A stretch of 10,958 nucleotides of DNA from UBA6814 sp040753075 (GCA_040753075.1 JBFMHA010000090.1:1-10958), one strand, 5' to 3'. Shown: positions 1-6,827, numbered from the stretch's first letter. Program-made: numbers and translations. Notes: a model not told the origin generated them from the letters alone.

Positions 1-435
1 GAGGTGCTGGAGCTGACCGACATCACCCGGGTGCCCCGCACCCCGCCGGCCATGCGCGGGGTCATCAACCTGCGCGGCCACGCCGTGGCCGTGGCCGACA
101 TGCGCCTCAAGCTCGGCCTGGCCGAGGGCGAGGCCACGGTGAACACCTGCATCATCATCGCCGAGGCCGACCTGGGCGAGGGGCCCGTGGTGCTCGGCGC
201 GCTGGTGGACGCGGTGCGCGAGGTGGTGGACATCGACGCCGCCGCCATGGAGGCCCCGCCCCGCATGGGCCTCTCGGTGGACACCGCCTATCTCAAGGGC
301 ATGGCCCGCCGGGACGACGGATTCGTCATGATCCTGGACCTGGACCGCATCTTCTCGGCCGAGGACTTTGCCGGGAGCCTGGACCTCCCGGCCGGCCAGG
401 ACCCGGGCGAGGCCCGGACCGGAGCCGGCCAGTGA
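1..435 (+). CDS. cheW: CheW-type chemotaxis coupling protein (5' partial)
   Basis: This is a CheW-family coupling protein, a cytoplasmic adaptor that links chemoreceptors to the histidine kinase CheA. The reading frame is already open at base 1 and the first visible residues, EVLELTDITRVPRTPP, match the internal strand of CheW that precedes the conserved GVINLRG motif (seen here as MRGVINLRGHAVAVADMR). About 25-35 N-terminal residues are therefore probably missing to the left; the GTG at base 4 is unlikely to be the true start. The C-terminal half carries the usual features: a LGALVDAVREVVDI strand, a YLKGMARRDDGFVMILDLDRIF strand, then a short acidic and glycine-rich tail (about the last 25 residues) that is not part of the fold. 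A response regulator gene follows on the same strand, which fits a chemosensory cluster. A CheV N-terminal half is excluded because the frame stops directly after the CheW fold. Confidence 0.9.
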   Translation, partial: EVLELTDITRVPRTPPAMRGVINLRGHAVAVADMRLKLGLAEGEATVNTCIIIAEADLGEGPVVLGALVDAVREVVDIDAAAMEAPPRMGLSVDTAYLKGMARRDDGFVMILDLDRIFSAEDFAGSLDLPAGQDPGEARTGAGQ

Positions 436-532
436 CGCCGCTCCGGCAGCCCGAAGCGGCCCGGGCGATGCCGCCGCCCCTTACACCCTGAACGCATTTC
501 GGGCGCGAGGCGCTCTCCCGCCCGCCCCCACG

Positions 533-563
533 CCCCTGCGGCGGCCCACCCCTGCCGCAGGGG
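533..563 (+). other. 10-bp hairpin in the leader of the receiver gene
   Basis: Two perfect 10-base arms (CCCCTGCGGC at 533-542 and GCCGCAGGGG at 554-563) enclose an 11-base loop. The hairpin ends four bases before the Shine-Dalgarno sequence of the next gene. It could weakly terminate readthrough from cheW or shape translation of the receiver gene. There is no U-tract, so a classical terminator is unlikely. Confidence 0.45.
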
Positions 564-577
564 CCCAGGAGGAGGCC

Positions 578-1048
578 ATGACCAGCCATGAGAACACCCT
601 GCCCGGCGCGGCCGCCCTGGACGGCGTCCGGCCGTCCGGATGCGGCCGGGACCGGCTGCTCCGGGTGCTGGTGGTGGAGGACAGCCGCCTGAACGCCCTG
701 GCCCTCTCCCATCTCCTGGCGGGATGCTCCTGCGAGCCGCACTGCGCGGCCGACGGACCGGAGGCCCTGGAGCGCCTGCGCCGCAGCGCCTACGACCTGG
801 TGCTCATGGACCTCGACCTGCCCGGGATGGACGGGATGGAGGCCGCCCGGGCCATCCGGAGCGGAGAGGCCGGCCCGGCGGCCCGGGACGTCCCCATCGT
901 GGCCATCGCCGCCCGCGCCACGGCCCTGGAGCGCGCCCGCTGCCTGCGCGCGGGCATGGACGGCTTCGTGCCCCGGCCCTTCGCCCGGGAAACCCTGGGG
1001 GAGACCATCCGCCGGGTCCTGGAGCGGCCCGAAGACTCCCGCGGCTGA
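578..1048 (+). CDS. Stand-alone response regulator receiver protein with atypical switch residues
   Basis: This is a 156-residue single-domain response regulator with no output domain. The ATG at 578 was chosen because AGGAGGAGG (567-575) lies just upstream; the frame is open further back but without a ribosome site. The receiver spans residues 28-150. The acidic pocket is E34-D35 in LRVLVVED, and the phosphoacceptor is D78 in LVLMDLDLPGMDG. The conserved Thr/Ser after strand 4 is replaced by Ala (A111, in IVAIAARAT) and the invariant Lys before Pro is replaced by Arg (R133, in FVPRPF). The sequence style is that of receivers of hybrid kinases. The first 27 residues look disordered. It follows cheW on the same strand and converges on a hybrid kinase gene, ending one base from its stop. 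Stand-alone receivers of this kind act as phosphate relays or as protein-interaction switches; which applies here is unknown. Confidence 0.85.
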   Translation: MTSHENTLPGAAALDGVRPSGCGRDRLLRVLVVEDSRLNALALSHLLAGCSCEPHCAADGPEALERLRRSAYDLVLMDLDLPGMDGMEAARAIRSGEAGPAARDVPIVAIAARATALERARCLRAGMDGFVPRPFARETLGETIRRVLERPEDSRG

Positions 1049-1049
1049 C

Positions 1050-3896
1050 TCAATCCCCGGCCGGAGGCCGGACCATGCCTTCCCGACCGGGCCGGCCGGA
1101 CACCACCCGGTCCAGGCGCTGGAGCAGGTCGTCGATGTCCAGGGGCTTGGCCGCGAAGTCGTCCATGCCCGCGGCCAGGCAGGCGTTGCGTTCGTCCTCC
1201 AGGGCGTAGGCGGTGAGGGCGATGACCGGCGCCGCCCGGTCGCAGCCCGGGACCTGGCCGGCGCGGATGCGGCGGGTGGCGTCCAGGCCGTTGATCCCGG
1301 GCATCTGCACGTCCATGAGCACCGCGTCGAAGCGCTCCCGGGAGAGGATGTCCAGGGCCTCGGCCCCGTCCCCGGCCTCCAGGACCTCGTGCCCGGCCAT
1401 GCGCAGCATGCGGCCGGCCAGGAGCCGGCTCACCGGCTCGTCCTCCACCACCAGCAGGCGCAGGGCGCGCGCCGCCCGCGCCGCGCGGTCCTGCGGCGGC
1501 GCGAACTCGGGGGGCGCGGCCGGGGCCCGGTCCAGGCCGAAGGCCGCGGTGAAGGCGAACACGCTGCCCGCGCCGGGCTCGCTCGTGGCGACGAGGTCGC
1601 CGCCCATGAGCCGGGCCAGCTCCCGGGAGATGGACAGGCCCAGGCCCACCCCGCCGTGGCGGCGGGTCAGGGCGTCCTCGGCCTGGACGAAGCGCTCGAA
1701 CACCTGGGCCAGCTTGTCCGCGGGGATGCCCGGCCCGGTGTCGCTCACCACGCAGGCCAGCCGCACCCTGTCCCCGCCGGCCGCGTCCTCCCCGTCCAGG
1801 CCGATGCGCACCCGCACCCCGCCCTCCGCGGTGAACTTGATGGCGTTGTGCGCCAGGTTGTAGACCATCTGGGCCAGCCGGCCCGAATCGCCCACCAGCC
1901 GCTCCGGAGCGGCCTCGTCCACCTCCCAGTCGAAGGACAGGCCCTTGCGCCAGGCCTGCACCGCGCAGCTCTTGAGCAGGGGCGCGAGGCTCTGGCGCAG
2001 GGAGAAGGGCTCCTCGGCCACCCGCACCCGGCCGGCCTCGATGCCCGAGAGGTCCAGGATGTCGGCGATGATGCGCAGCAGGTGCTCCGAGGAGCGGCGC
2101 ACGATGTCCAGGAACTCGGCCTGCTCCGGGGTGCAGCCCGAATCGCGCAGGATTCGGGTCATGCCCATGATGCCGTTCAGGGGGGTGCGCAGCTCGTGGC
2201 TCATGTTGGCCATGAACTGGCTCTTGGCCCGGCTGGCGCTCTCGGCCTCGGCCTTGGCCTTGAGCAGCTCCCGCTCCGCGGCCTCGCGCTCGGACACGTC
2301 CCGGGCCACGCCCAGCAGCAGGGGCTGGCCTTTCTCCTGGAACGCCGTGACCCGGACCTCCACCGGGTAGGCGGAGCCGTCGCTGCGGCGCAGCAGCCCG
2401 CGCCGCACGACGCTGCTCCCCGGCGGCCCGGCCGCCAGCCCGGCGACGGACTCCGGGGTCGCCAGGCCGTCCACCTCCCAGACCGGCATCCGCGCCAGCT
2501 CCTCCCGGGAGCGGCCCAGGGATTCGCAGGCCAGGCTGTTCACGTCCAGGATGCGGCCGGCCTGGTCCACCAGGAGGATGACGTCGCGGGCGTTGTCCAC
2601 CAGCCGGCGGTAGCGGGCCTCGCTGTCGCGCAGGGCGGCCTCGGCCCGGATCCGGGCCGCCACCAGCCGGCCGGCCGTGACCGCGCCCTCGGCCAGCTCG
2701 GCGTAGGGCTGGGCCTTGGGGTCCAGCTCCGCCCCGGCGTCCGGGAACCGGCGCAGGGCCTCCAGGAACCCGGCCAGGCCCTGCTGGATGCGGCCGGCCA
2801 CCCGCCGGACCACCAGGTACTGGGCCAGCAGGAGCAGGGCGAGCGCCCCGGCCAGGCCCGCGGAGCGCAGGCGCAGGCCGGCCCACAGCTGGGCGCGGCG
2901 CTCGGCGATCTGGCCCTCCACCGCCTGCACGCTCACTCCCCCTCCCACGTACCAGCCCCAGTCCTCCACCAGGGCCGCGCAGCCCACCTTGGGGTAGGGC
3001 CGCTCCCCGTCCAGGGGCGGCATCACGTACTGCACGAAGCCGCCCCCGGCCCGGGCCGCGGCGATGAGCTCCCGCACCACCCTGACCCCGCCCGCGTCGG
3101 TCACGTCGTACATGTTGCGGCCCTTGGCCGGGCCGGCCAGGGAGGTCCCGTCCAGGGTGCCGGCGAAGAGGTAGCCCTCGTCGCCGAAGCGCTCGAACTC
3201 CAGCCGGCGCAGGACCTCCGCCTTGAGTTCGGCCTCGGCGTCCTCCAGGTACTCGCCGCCGCCGATGATCCAGCCGTAGGGCTCGAACAGGTGGATGAAC
3301 GACACCTTGGGATGGTCCGCGCCCTCGGCGTCGGGCCGGGTCCAGAGGTACTCCACGAACCCCTCGCCCTGCTCCCGGATCACGGCCTCCATGTCCCGGA
3401 ACAGCAGACCGCCGCGGGCGTCGGGCATGTCCATGACCCGCCCGCCCTCCAGGTCCGGCCGGGCGGCGTTGAGCACGTGCGTCCCGTCCCGGTCCAGGAT
3501 GAAGAAGTAGCCGCGCCCCTCGTGGAAGCGCATGGCGCGCAGGGTCTCGCGCACCATCTGCCGCACCTCCTCGGGCGACCGCCAGGCGCGGTTGGCCTCG
3601 TGGAGCCGGCTGGCCACCTCCACCCCCTCCAGCACCCGCCGCCGGACCTTGCGGCGCAGGTTCTCCTCGTGGTGGGCGCGCATGTCCCGGATCATGGCCA
3701 GGGCCTCGTCCACCTCGGCCTTCACCTCGGCCTGGCGCGCCTCCATGAAATCCCGGCGCAGCCGGGCGGCGTCCTCCTCGAAGCGGGCCAGGCTGCTCAG
3801 TCCCCACAGGGTCCCCAGGACGAGCAGGCCCAGGCCCGAAAGCAGGGCCGTGGTGCGCAGGAAAGCGGCGGTGATGGTCTTCTTGGTATGCGGCAC
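1050..3896 (-). CDS. Hybrid sensor histidine kinase, double Cache-PAS-HisKA-HATPase-REC
   Basis: This is a 948-residue membrane-bound hybrid histidine kinase. Domains in order: a transmembrane segment at about 12-34; a periplasmic sensor of two Cache (sCache_2-like) modules at about 45-325, with GRGYFFILDRDGTHVLN and GDEGYLFAGTLDG marking each; a second transmembrane segment at about 343-363; a linker; a PAS domain at about 425-540; HisKA with phospho-acceptor H567 in FMANMSHELRTPLNG; HATPase_c with N-box N680/N684, G1 box DTGPGIP (719-725) and G2 box GGVGLGLSIS (748-757); and a C-terminal receiver (about 812-930) with E818, D819, phosphoacceptor D862, T895 and K917, all canonical. The start is a GTG (CAC on the + strand at 3894-3896); its ribosome site is weak. 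The two-Cache periplasmic layout suggests sensing of a small ligand such as an organic acid, but the ligand cannot be read from sequence. The kinase has a complete internal receiver, unlike the atypical convergent receiver beside it. Confidence 0.92.
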   Translation of the reverse strand: MPHTKKTITAAFLRTTALLSGLGLLVLGTLWGLSSLARFEEDAARLRRDFMEARQAEVKAEVDEALAMIRDMRAHHEENLRRKVRRRVLEGVEVASRLHEANRAWRSPEEVRQMVRETLRAMRFHEGRGYFFILDRDGTHVLNAARPDLEGGRVMDMPDARGGLLFRDMEAVIREQGEGFVEYLWTRPDAEGADHPKVSFIHLFEPYGWIIGGGEYLEDAEAELKAEVLRRLEFERFGDEGYLFAGTLDGTSLAGPAKGRNMYDVTDAGGVRVVRELIAAARAGGGFVQYVMPPLDGERPYPKVGCAALVEDWGWYVGGGVSVQAVEGQIAERRAQLWAGLRLRSAGLAGALALLLLAQYLVVRRVAGRIQQGLAGFLEALRRFPDAGAELDPKAQPYAELAEGAVTAGRLVAARIRAEAALRDSEARYRRLVDNARDVILLVDQAGRILDVNSLACESLGRSREELARMPVWEVDGLATPESVAGLAAGPPGSSVVRRGLLRRSDGSAYPVEVRVTAFQEKGQPLLLGVARDVSEREAAERELLKAKAEAESASRAKSQFMANMSHELRTPLNGIMGMTRILRDSGCTPEQAEFLDIVRRSSEHLLRIIADILDLSGIEAGRVRVAEEPFSLRQSLAPLLKSCAVQAWRKGLSFDWEVDEAAPERLVGDSGRLAQMVYNLAHNAIKFTAEGGVRVRIGLDGEDAAGGDRVRLACVVSDTGPGIPADKLAQVFERFVQAEDALTRRHGGVGLGLSISRELARLMGGDLVATSEPGAGSVFAFTAAFGLDRAPAAPPEFAPPQDRAARAARALRLLVVEDEPVSRLLAGRMLRMAGHEVLEAGDGAEALDILSRERFDAVLMDVQMPGINGLDATRRIRAGQVPGCDRAAPVIALTAYALEDERNACLAAGMDDFAAKPLDIDDLLQRLDRVVSGRPGREGMVRPPAGD

Positions 3897-3924
3897 GTAA
3901 TACCCGTATTGAATATCCGGTCAA

Positions 3925-3954
3925 AGCATACACTCGGGCCGGAGCGCTTTGCAA
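3925..3954 (-). promoter_or_regulatory. Candidate sigma70-type promoter of the hybrid kinase gene
   Basis: Read on the minus strand, TTGCAA (3949-3954) and TATGCT (3925-3930) are separated by 18 bases, each matching four of six consensus positions. The predicted start of transcription leaves a leader of about 20 bases before the GTG. The -35 box is embedded in a short inverted repeat (GCGCTT-TGC-AAGCGC, 3944-3958), which could be a regulator site. This is pattern matching only. Confidence 0.35.
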
Positions 3955-4000
3955 GCGCGCATCATCTCCGCCGATGGATGGCGACCGGCCCGGACGGGAT

Positions 4001-4028
4001 TTGCCCCGGCGCGGAAAACGGGTATCAC
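4001..4028 (+). promoter_or_regulatory. Candidate promoter of the nitroreductase gene
   Basis: TTGCCC (4001-4006) and TATCAC (4023-4028) are 16 bases apart and each matches four of six consensus positions. They lie directly upstream of the strong Shine-Dalgarno AGGAGG (4042-4047). The local rise in A/T fits a promoter, but the match is weak. Confidence 0.3.
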
Positions 4029-4052
4029 GGAGGAAACCACGAGGAGGTCCCC

Positions 4053-4670
4053 ATGTCCGCCATGAGCGTGGGCGAGGCCATAGCGGCCCGCCGCAGCATC
4101 CGCAGATTCCGGTCCGCGCCGCTCTCCGACGCCCAGATCGAGGCGCTGCTGGAGGCCGCCCGGCTCGCGCCCTCGGCCATCAACTGCCAGCCCTGGCGCT
4201 TCAAGCTGGTGCGCGACCGCGAGACCCTGGACTGGCTGGCGGCGGAGGGAACCCGCAACCAGCGCTGGGTGGGCCGCGCGCCCGCGGTGTTCGTGTGCTG
4301 CGCGGACCTCGCCTGCTTCGTCAGGGATCAGGAGGCCAACCTGCGCCTCCTGGCGGACAGCGGGGCCATGCCCCCGGACATGCTGGCCGAGGTGGAGGGC
4401 TACGTGGCGCGCAACGCCTGCGCGCCAGCCGATCTGCTGCGGGGGGCCGCGGCCGTGAACTGCGCCATCGCCATCACCCAGATGATGCTCCAGGCCGTGG
4501 ACCTGGGCCTGGGCAGCACCTGGATCGGCATGTTCGACGAGCCGGCCCTCAAGGCGCGCCTGGGCCTGCCCGCGGACTACGCGGTCATCGCCCTGCTCGC
4601 CGTGGGCGTCCCTTCCGAGGACCCGCCCGCCCGGTCGCGCAAGGCCCTGGGGGAGATCCTGGTTCCGTAG
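4053..4670 (+). CDS. Nitroreductase-family FMN oxidoreductase
   Basis: This 205-residue protein belongs to the FMN-dependent nitroreductase family: soluble, usually dimeric enzymes that pass electrons from NAD(P)H to nitro compounds, quinones, flavins or other acceptors. The N-terminal FMN-binding signature RRSIRRFRSAPL (13-24) is followed by the helix EALLEAARLAPSAINCQPWRF (30-50), in which the N44/Q46/P47/W48 pattern is diagnostic. The second signature, GLGSTWIGMF (152-161), and the C-terminal GVPSEDPPARSRKALGEIL tail also fit. The ATG at 4053 has AGGAGG five bases upstream. The length is normal. The gene is monocistronic and divergent from the kinase; a hairpin lies 31 bases after its stop. 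The family is functionally broad, so the natural substrate cannot be assigned. A cluster of cysteines (C82, C83, C88, C123, C137) is present, but no iron-sulfur motif is seen. Confidence 0.9.
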   Translation: MSAMSVGEAIAARRSIRRFRSAPLSDAQIEALLEAARLAPSAINCQPWRFKLVRDRETLDWLAAEGTRNQRWVGRAPAVFVCCADLACFVRDQEANLRLLADSGAMPPDMLAEVEGYVARNACAPADLLRGAAAVNCAIAITQMMLQAVDLGLGSTWIGMFDEPALKARLGLPADYAVIALLAVGVPSEDPPARSRKALGEILVP

Positions 4671-4701
4671 GCGGCTGGCGAAGAGCAGGCCGCCGCGCGC
4701 C

Positions 4702-4718
4702 GGGAACGGCGTGTTCCC
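4702..4718 (+). terminator. Hairpin after the nitroreductase gene
   Basis: GGGAAC-GGCGT-GTTCCC forms a six-base-pair stem with a five-base loop, 31 bases after the stop codon. No run of T follows, so it is at most a weak intrinsic terminator or an RNA 3'-end stabiliser. It is the only short hairpin close to this stop. Confidence 0.35.
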
Positions 4719-4830
4719 CATCCCCGACCCGGACCGGCTGGAGCGGAAAGCCGGACGACAGCCCGGCAGGGCGCCGGCGCATGGGCACGGAACGCCTATC
4801 CGCGCGCCGGGGCGCGAACGCCGCCCCATG

Positions 4831-4854
4831 GGCGCGCGGCGCCCGCCGCGCGCC
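4831..4854. terminator. Strong GC hairpin between convergent genes
   Basis: The arms GGCGCGCGGC (4831-4840) and GCCGCGCGCC (4845-4854) are perfectly complementary around a four-base loop, GCCC. The hairpin is symmetrical and lies between the nitroreductase (+) and the repressor-like gene (-), so it could stop transcription from both sides. It lacks a T-tract on either strand. The rest of the 292-base interval (4671-4962) shows no gene, tRNA or clear attachment site. Confidence 0.4.
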
Positions 4855-4962
4855 GTCGCTCCGCGCAAACATGCCGGGAAGGAAAGGGACGACCGGCCAG
4901 ACCCCTCGCCGCAGGCGTGCGGGGCGACTCCTGCCGGGACAGGCGCTCCGGGCGCAGGCCGC

Positions 4963-5253
4963 CTATGGCTTGGCGGGCTCGGCCGGGGGCGCAGGCAGGG
5001 AGTAGCCCTCCATGGTCTGGGAGATCTTCCAGGCGATGGAGGCGTAGTCCTGGTAGATGGCGTGGGCCAGACGGTAGGCGTCCACCACCTTGAGATGCTG
5101 GTTGTGGTTGCGGATCTTGCGCCAGCAGCCCACCGGATCCGAATGCTCCGGAAAGGCGGCCCGGGCGATGTCCGAGTGGGACAGGCCGTGCCTGCGGCGG
5201 GCCTGGTCCACGTACTCCAGGAACAGCGTGGTGAAGAGGAGTGCTTCTTCCAT
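4963..5253 (-). CDS. Small HTH protein, probable phage-type repressor
   Basis: This 96-residue protein is probably the DNA-binding repressor of the neighbouring phage-derived operon. Residues 13-66 look like a helix-turn-helix of the XRE/Cro type: a first helix (LEYVDQARRRHG), a second helix SHSDIARAAF (25-34), a probable recognition helix DPVGCWRKIRN (39-49) and a following helix VVDAYRLAHAIYQDY. The loop between helices 2 and 3 is longer than in classical XRE proteins, so the family is not certain. The C-terminus is a proline-rich tail with no peptidase or oligomerisation domain, unlike LexA/CI repressors. The start ATG (complement of 5251-5253) has AGGGAAA about ten bases upstream. It is transcribed divergently from the replication-like gene, and the intervening region holds three similar palindromes, one covering its own start codon. 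Autoregulation plus repression of the rightward operon is the natural reading, by inference. Confidence 0.65.
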   Translation of the reverse strand: MEEALLFTTLFLEYVDQARRRHGLSHSDIARAAFPEHSDPVGCWRKIRNHNQHLKVVDAYRLAHAIYQDYASIAWKISQTMEGYSLPAPPAEPAKP

Positions 5254-5270
5254 AGGCTATATTTCCCTAA
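5252..5270. promoter_or_regulatory. Operator-like site O3 (degenerate)
   Basis: ATAGGCT-ATATT-TCCCTAA keeps nine of the fourteen arm positions of the best site at 5321-5339, and the spacer also ends in ATT. It covers the start codon and translation-initiation region of the repressor-like gene. It is the weakest of the three sites and could be chance; the similar 36-base centre-to-centre spacing argues mildly for it. Confidence 0.4.
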
Positions 5271-5287
5271 TTTCCGGTTTTTTCGCA

Positions 5288-5306
5288 AACGGCGGAATTC
5301 GCCTAT
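5288..5306. promoter_or_regulatory. Operator-like site O2
   Basis: AACGGCG-GAATT-CGCCTAT shares the core GGCGNAATTCGCCTA with the site at 5321-5339, a 15-base near-identical direct repeat (one mismatch) placed 33 bases apart, about three helical turns. It lies mid-way between the divergent genes. Confidence 0.65.
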
Positions 5307-5313
5307 CGCCAAC

Positions 5314-5342
5314 TTGACGACTAGGCGCAATTCGCCTAGATG
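5314..5342 (+). promoter_or_regulatory. Rightward promoter of the phage-derived operon
   Basis: TTGACG (5314-5319, five of six consensus bases) is followed after exactly 17 bases by TAGATG (5337-5342, a poor -10). The spacer and the start of the -10 coincide with palindrome O1, so a protein bound at O1 would exclude RNA polymerase. It would drive the replication-like gene starting at 5396, giving a leader of about 45 bases. Confidence 0.5.
5321..5339. promoter_or_regulatory. Operator-like site O1 (perfect palindrome)
   Basis: CTAGGCG-CAATT-CGCCTAG has perfect seven-base arms and a five-base spacer. It is the strongest of three related sites between the divergent repressor-like and replication-like genes and sits on the rightward promoter. 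This is the expected architecture of a phage immunity control region. Confidence 0.75.
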
Positions 5343-5395
5343 TTCCTCCCGTGGCGGCCGGATGTCCCGGCCGGCCGAATCCCTGGAGGAGCCTC

Positions 5396-6367
5396 ATGCA
5401 TCCGGAGAAAGACCCGGCCATTCCGGGCGGTTACATTCTCAAGGCGCGCAAGACCCTGACCTCGGCCATCATGGACAAGCCCCCCCTGTGGGCCAAGCTC
5501 TGGGACTGGATGCTGCTCAAGGCCACCCACCGCGACCGCGGCGGGCTGCGCAAGGGGCAGTTCCTGACCACCCTGGACGAGGTGCGGCGGGCCATGAGCT
5601 GGCGGGTGGGCTACCGCACCGAGTCCCCCACCCTGGAGCAGGTGCGAAACGCCATCGAAGGCCTGGCCAGGGAGGGCATGGTCGCCACCGCGAGGGCCAG
5701 GGGCGGCACCCTGGTCACGGTGCGCAACTACGCCTTCTACCAGGACCCGAAGAACTACGAAGGCCGCTCCGGACGGAAGGGCGAGGACAAGGCGAAAACC
5801 GCCCAGGGACCGGAGCAGAAACAAGAATCCCGAGAACCAAGCCCGCAAGACGTGATGCTGCCCCTGGCCGACGGGCCGGCCCAGCGCATCCCCGCCGCCC
5901 GGATCGCCGAGTGGCAGGAGAAGTACCGGTTTCTGGACGTGTGCGCGGAGCTGCACGGCCTGGCGGCCTGGTTCAACGACCCCGGGGAGCGGGGCGGGGC
6001 GGCCAAGCGCTGGCCCGCCTCGCGCTGGTTCTTCGCCCTGGTGGCCTGGCTGGGCAAGAAGAACCGGGCCGCGGTGGCCAAGGCCGGGCCGGACGCCGAC
6101 CCCGGGGACCCGGACGGCGGCAGGGCCGCGGCCCGCCGGCGGGAGCGCACCGACGCCATGCTGGCCGAGTTGCGCGCCAAGCGTCCCTGCCCGCCGCCGG
6201 ACTACGTGCGCCAGGCCTTCGGCGCGGCCGGGGAGGGGCGGGGGGAGGCCGACCCGGAGGCCGTGGCCGCCGAGCGCGCCCGCCAGGTGGAGGAGCTGCG
6301 CCGGGCCTGGGGCCTGCCCGCGGATCCGGCCGGCCGCGACGACGCGGCGGGAGGCGGCCATGTATAA
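5396..6367 (+). CDS. Phage replication-initiator-like protein (winged helix)
   Basis: This 323-residue protein resembles phage replication organiser/protein O-type initiators, which recruit the helicase to the phage origin. Residues 10-118 form the characteristic N-terminal winged helix: GGYILKARKTLTSAIMDKPP, then WAKLWDWMLLKATHRDRGGLRKGQFLTT, EVRRAM, the recognition-helix region SPTLEQVRNAIEGLAREGMV, and the wing TLVTVRNYAFYQD. A charged linker follows (120-160). The C-terminal part has the small phage-replication motif WQEKYRFLDVCAELHGLAAWFND...WPASRWFFALVAWLGKKN (173-223), then a basic and alanine-rich tail. The frame extends back to a GTG at 5351, but the ATG at 5396 has GGAGGAG (5386-5392) correctly spaced. 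The stop overlaps the next gene by eight bases, so the two are translationally linked. No Walker ATPase motif is present, so it is not a helicase or DnaC-type loader. Family assignment is by recalled pattern. Confidence 0.7.
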   Translation: MHPEKDPAIPGGYILKARKTLTSAIMDKPPLWAKLWDWMLLKATHRDRGGLRKGQFLTTLDEVRRAMSWRVGYRTESPTLEQVRNAIEGLAREGMVATARARGGTLVTVRNYAFYQDPKNYEGRSGRKGEDKAKTAQGPEQKQESREPSPQDVMLPLADGPAQRIPAARIAEWQEKYRFLDVCAELHGLAAWFNDPGERGGAAKRWPASRWFFALVAWLGKKNRAAVAKAGPDADPGDPDGGRAAARRRERTDAMLAELRAKRPCPPPDYVRQAFGAAGEGRGEADPEAVAAERARQVEELRRAWGLPADPAGRDDAAGGGHV

Positions 6368-6818
6368 GCCGCGCTTCTTCCGCATCGAGGAGCTGGTGTG
6401 GCCGGAGCTCCACGAGCGGCGCCGGCATCGGGGCGACGTCCTGTTCATGGCCTTCGACGCCCGGGCCCTGCTCACCCTGGACCGGCTGCGCGAGCGCTTC
6501 GGCCCGCTCACGGTCAACGACTGGGCCTGGGGCGGGGAGTTCCGGCTCTCCGGCCTGCGGCCCATGGACTCGGGCGTGGGCGCGGCCCTGTCCCAGCACA
6601 TCTTCGGCCGGGCCTTCGACTGCAAGTTCCGCCAGGTGACGGCCGAGGAGGTGCGGGCCGAGCTGCTCTCCGGCCGGCGGCGCGGGACGGGCGAGACGTT
6701 CGAGCACGTGGCCCGCATCGAGGCCTTCCCGGGCATGGGCTGGCTCCATTTCGACACGGGCAACCACGACGCGGCGCGGGACGGGGTGCTGGTGGTGTCC
6801 CCGCAGGGCGTGCAGTAG
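6360..6818 (+). CDS. M15-family peptidase (phage endolysin-like)
   Basis: This 152-residue protein carries the zinc signatures of peptidase family M15 (D-Ala-D-Ala carboxypeptidase or L-Ala-D-Glu endopeptidase type): SQHIFGRAFD (78-87), supplying H80 and D87, and GWLHFD (127-132), supplying H130. The GLRPMDSGVGAALSQH lead-in is typical of the compact Peptidase_M15_3-like enzymes found in phages. It would cleave peptide bonds in peptidoglycan. There is no signal peptide or membrane segment, as in endolysins that need a holin, and no holin is seen. The ATG lies inside the end of the previous gene (eight-base overlap, ribosome site GGGAGGCGG just before), so it belongs to the same operon as the replication-like gene. 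A nine-base gap separates it from the next gene. Length is normal for the compact family and all three metal ligands are intact, so it is not obviously decayed. Confidence 0.8.
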   Translation: MYKPRFFRIEELVWPELHERRRHRGDVLFMAFDARALLTLDRLRERFGPLTVNDWAWGGEFRLSGLRPMDSGVGAALSQHIFGRAFDCKFRQVTAEEVRAELLSGRRRGTGETFEHVARIEAFPGMGWLHFDTGNHDAARDGVLVVSPQGVQ

Positions 6819-6827
6819 GGCCGGGCC

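Noticed and set aside
790..3954. Very long open frames opposite and overlapping the hybrid kinase and nitroreductase genes (for example 1389-4670 on + and 790-3954 on -).
   Set aside because: They are low-complexity Ala/Gly/Pro/Arg translations produced by high third-position GC; they lack any domain pattern, whereas the kinase frame on the minus strand carries every kinase motif.
4693..4855. The 10-mer CCGCGCGCCG occurs three times (4693, 4800, 4846) in the gap before the repressor-like gene, suggestive of a repeat or origin.
   Set aside because: The word is pure alternating G/C in a region of extreme GC content, spacing is irregular and one copy is explained as a hairpin arm.
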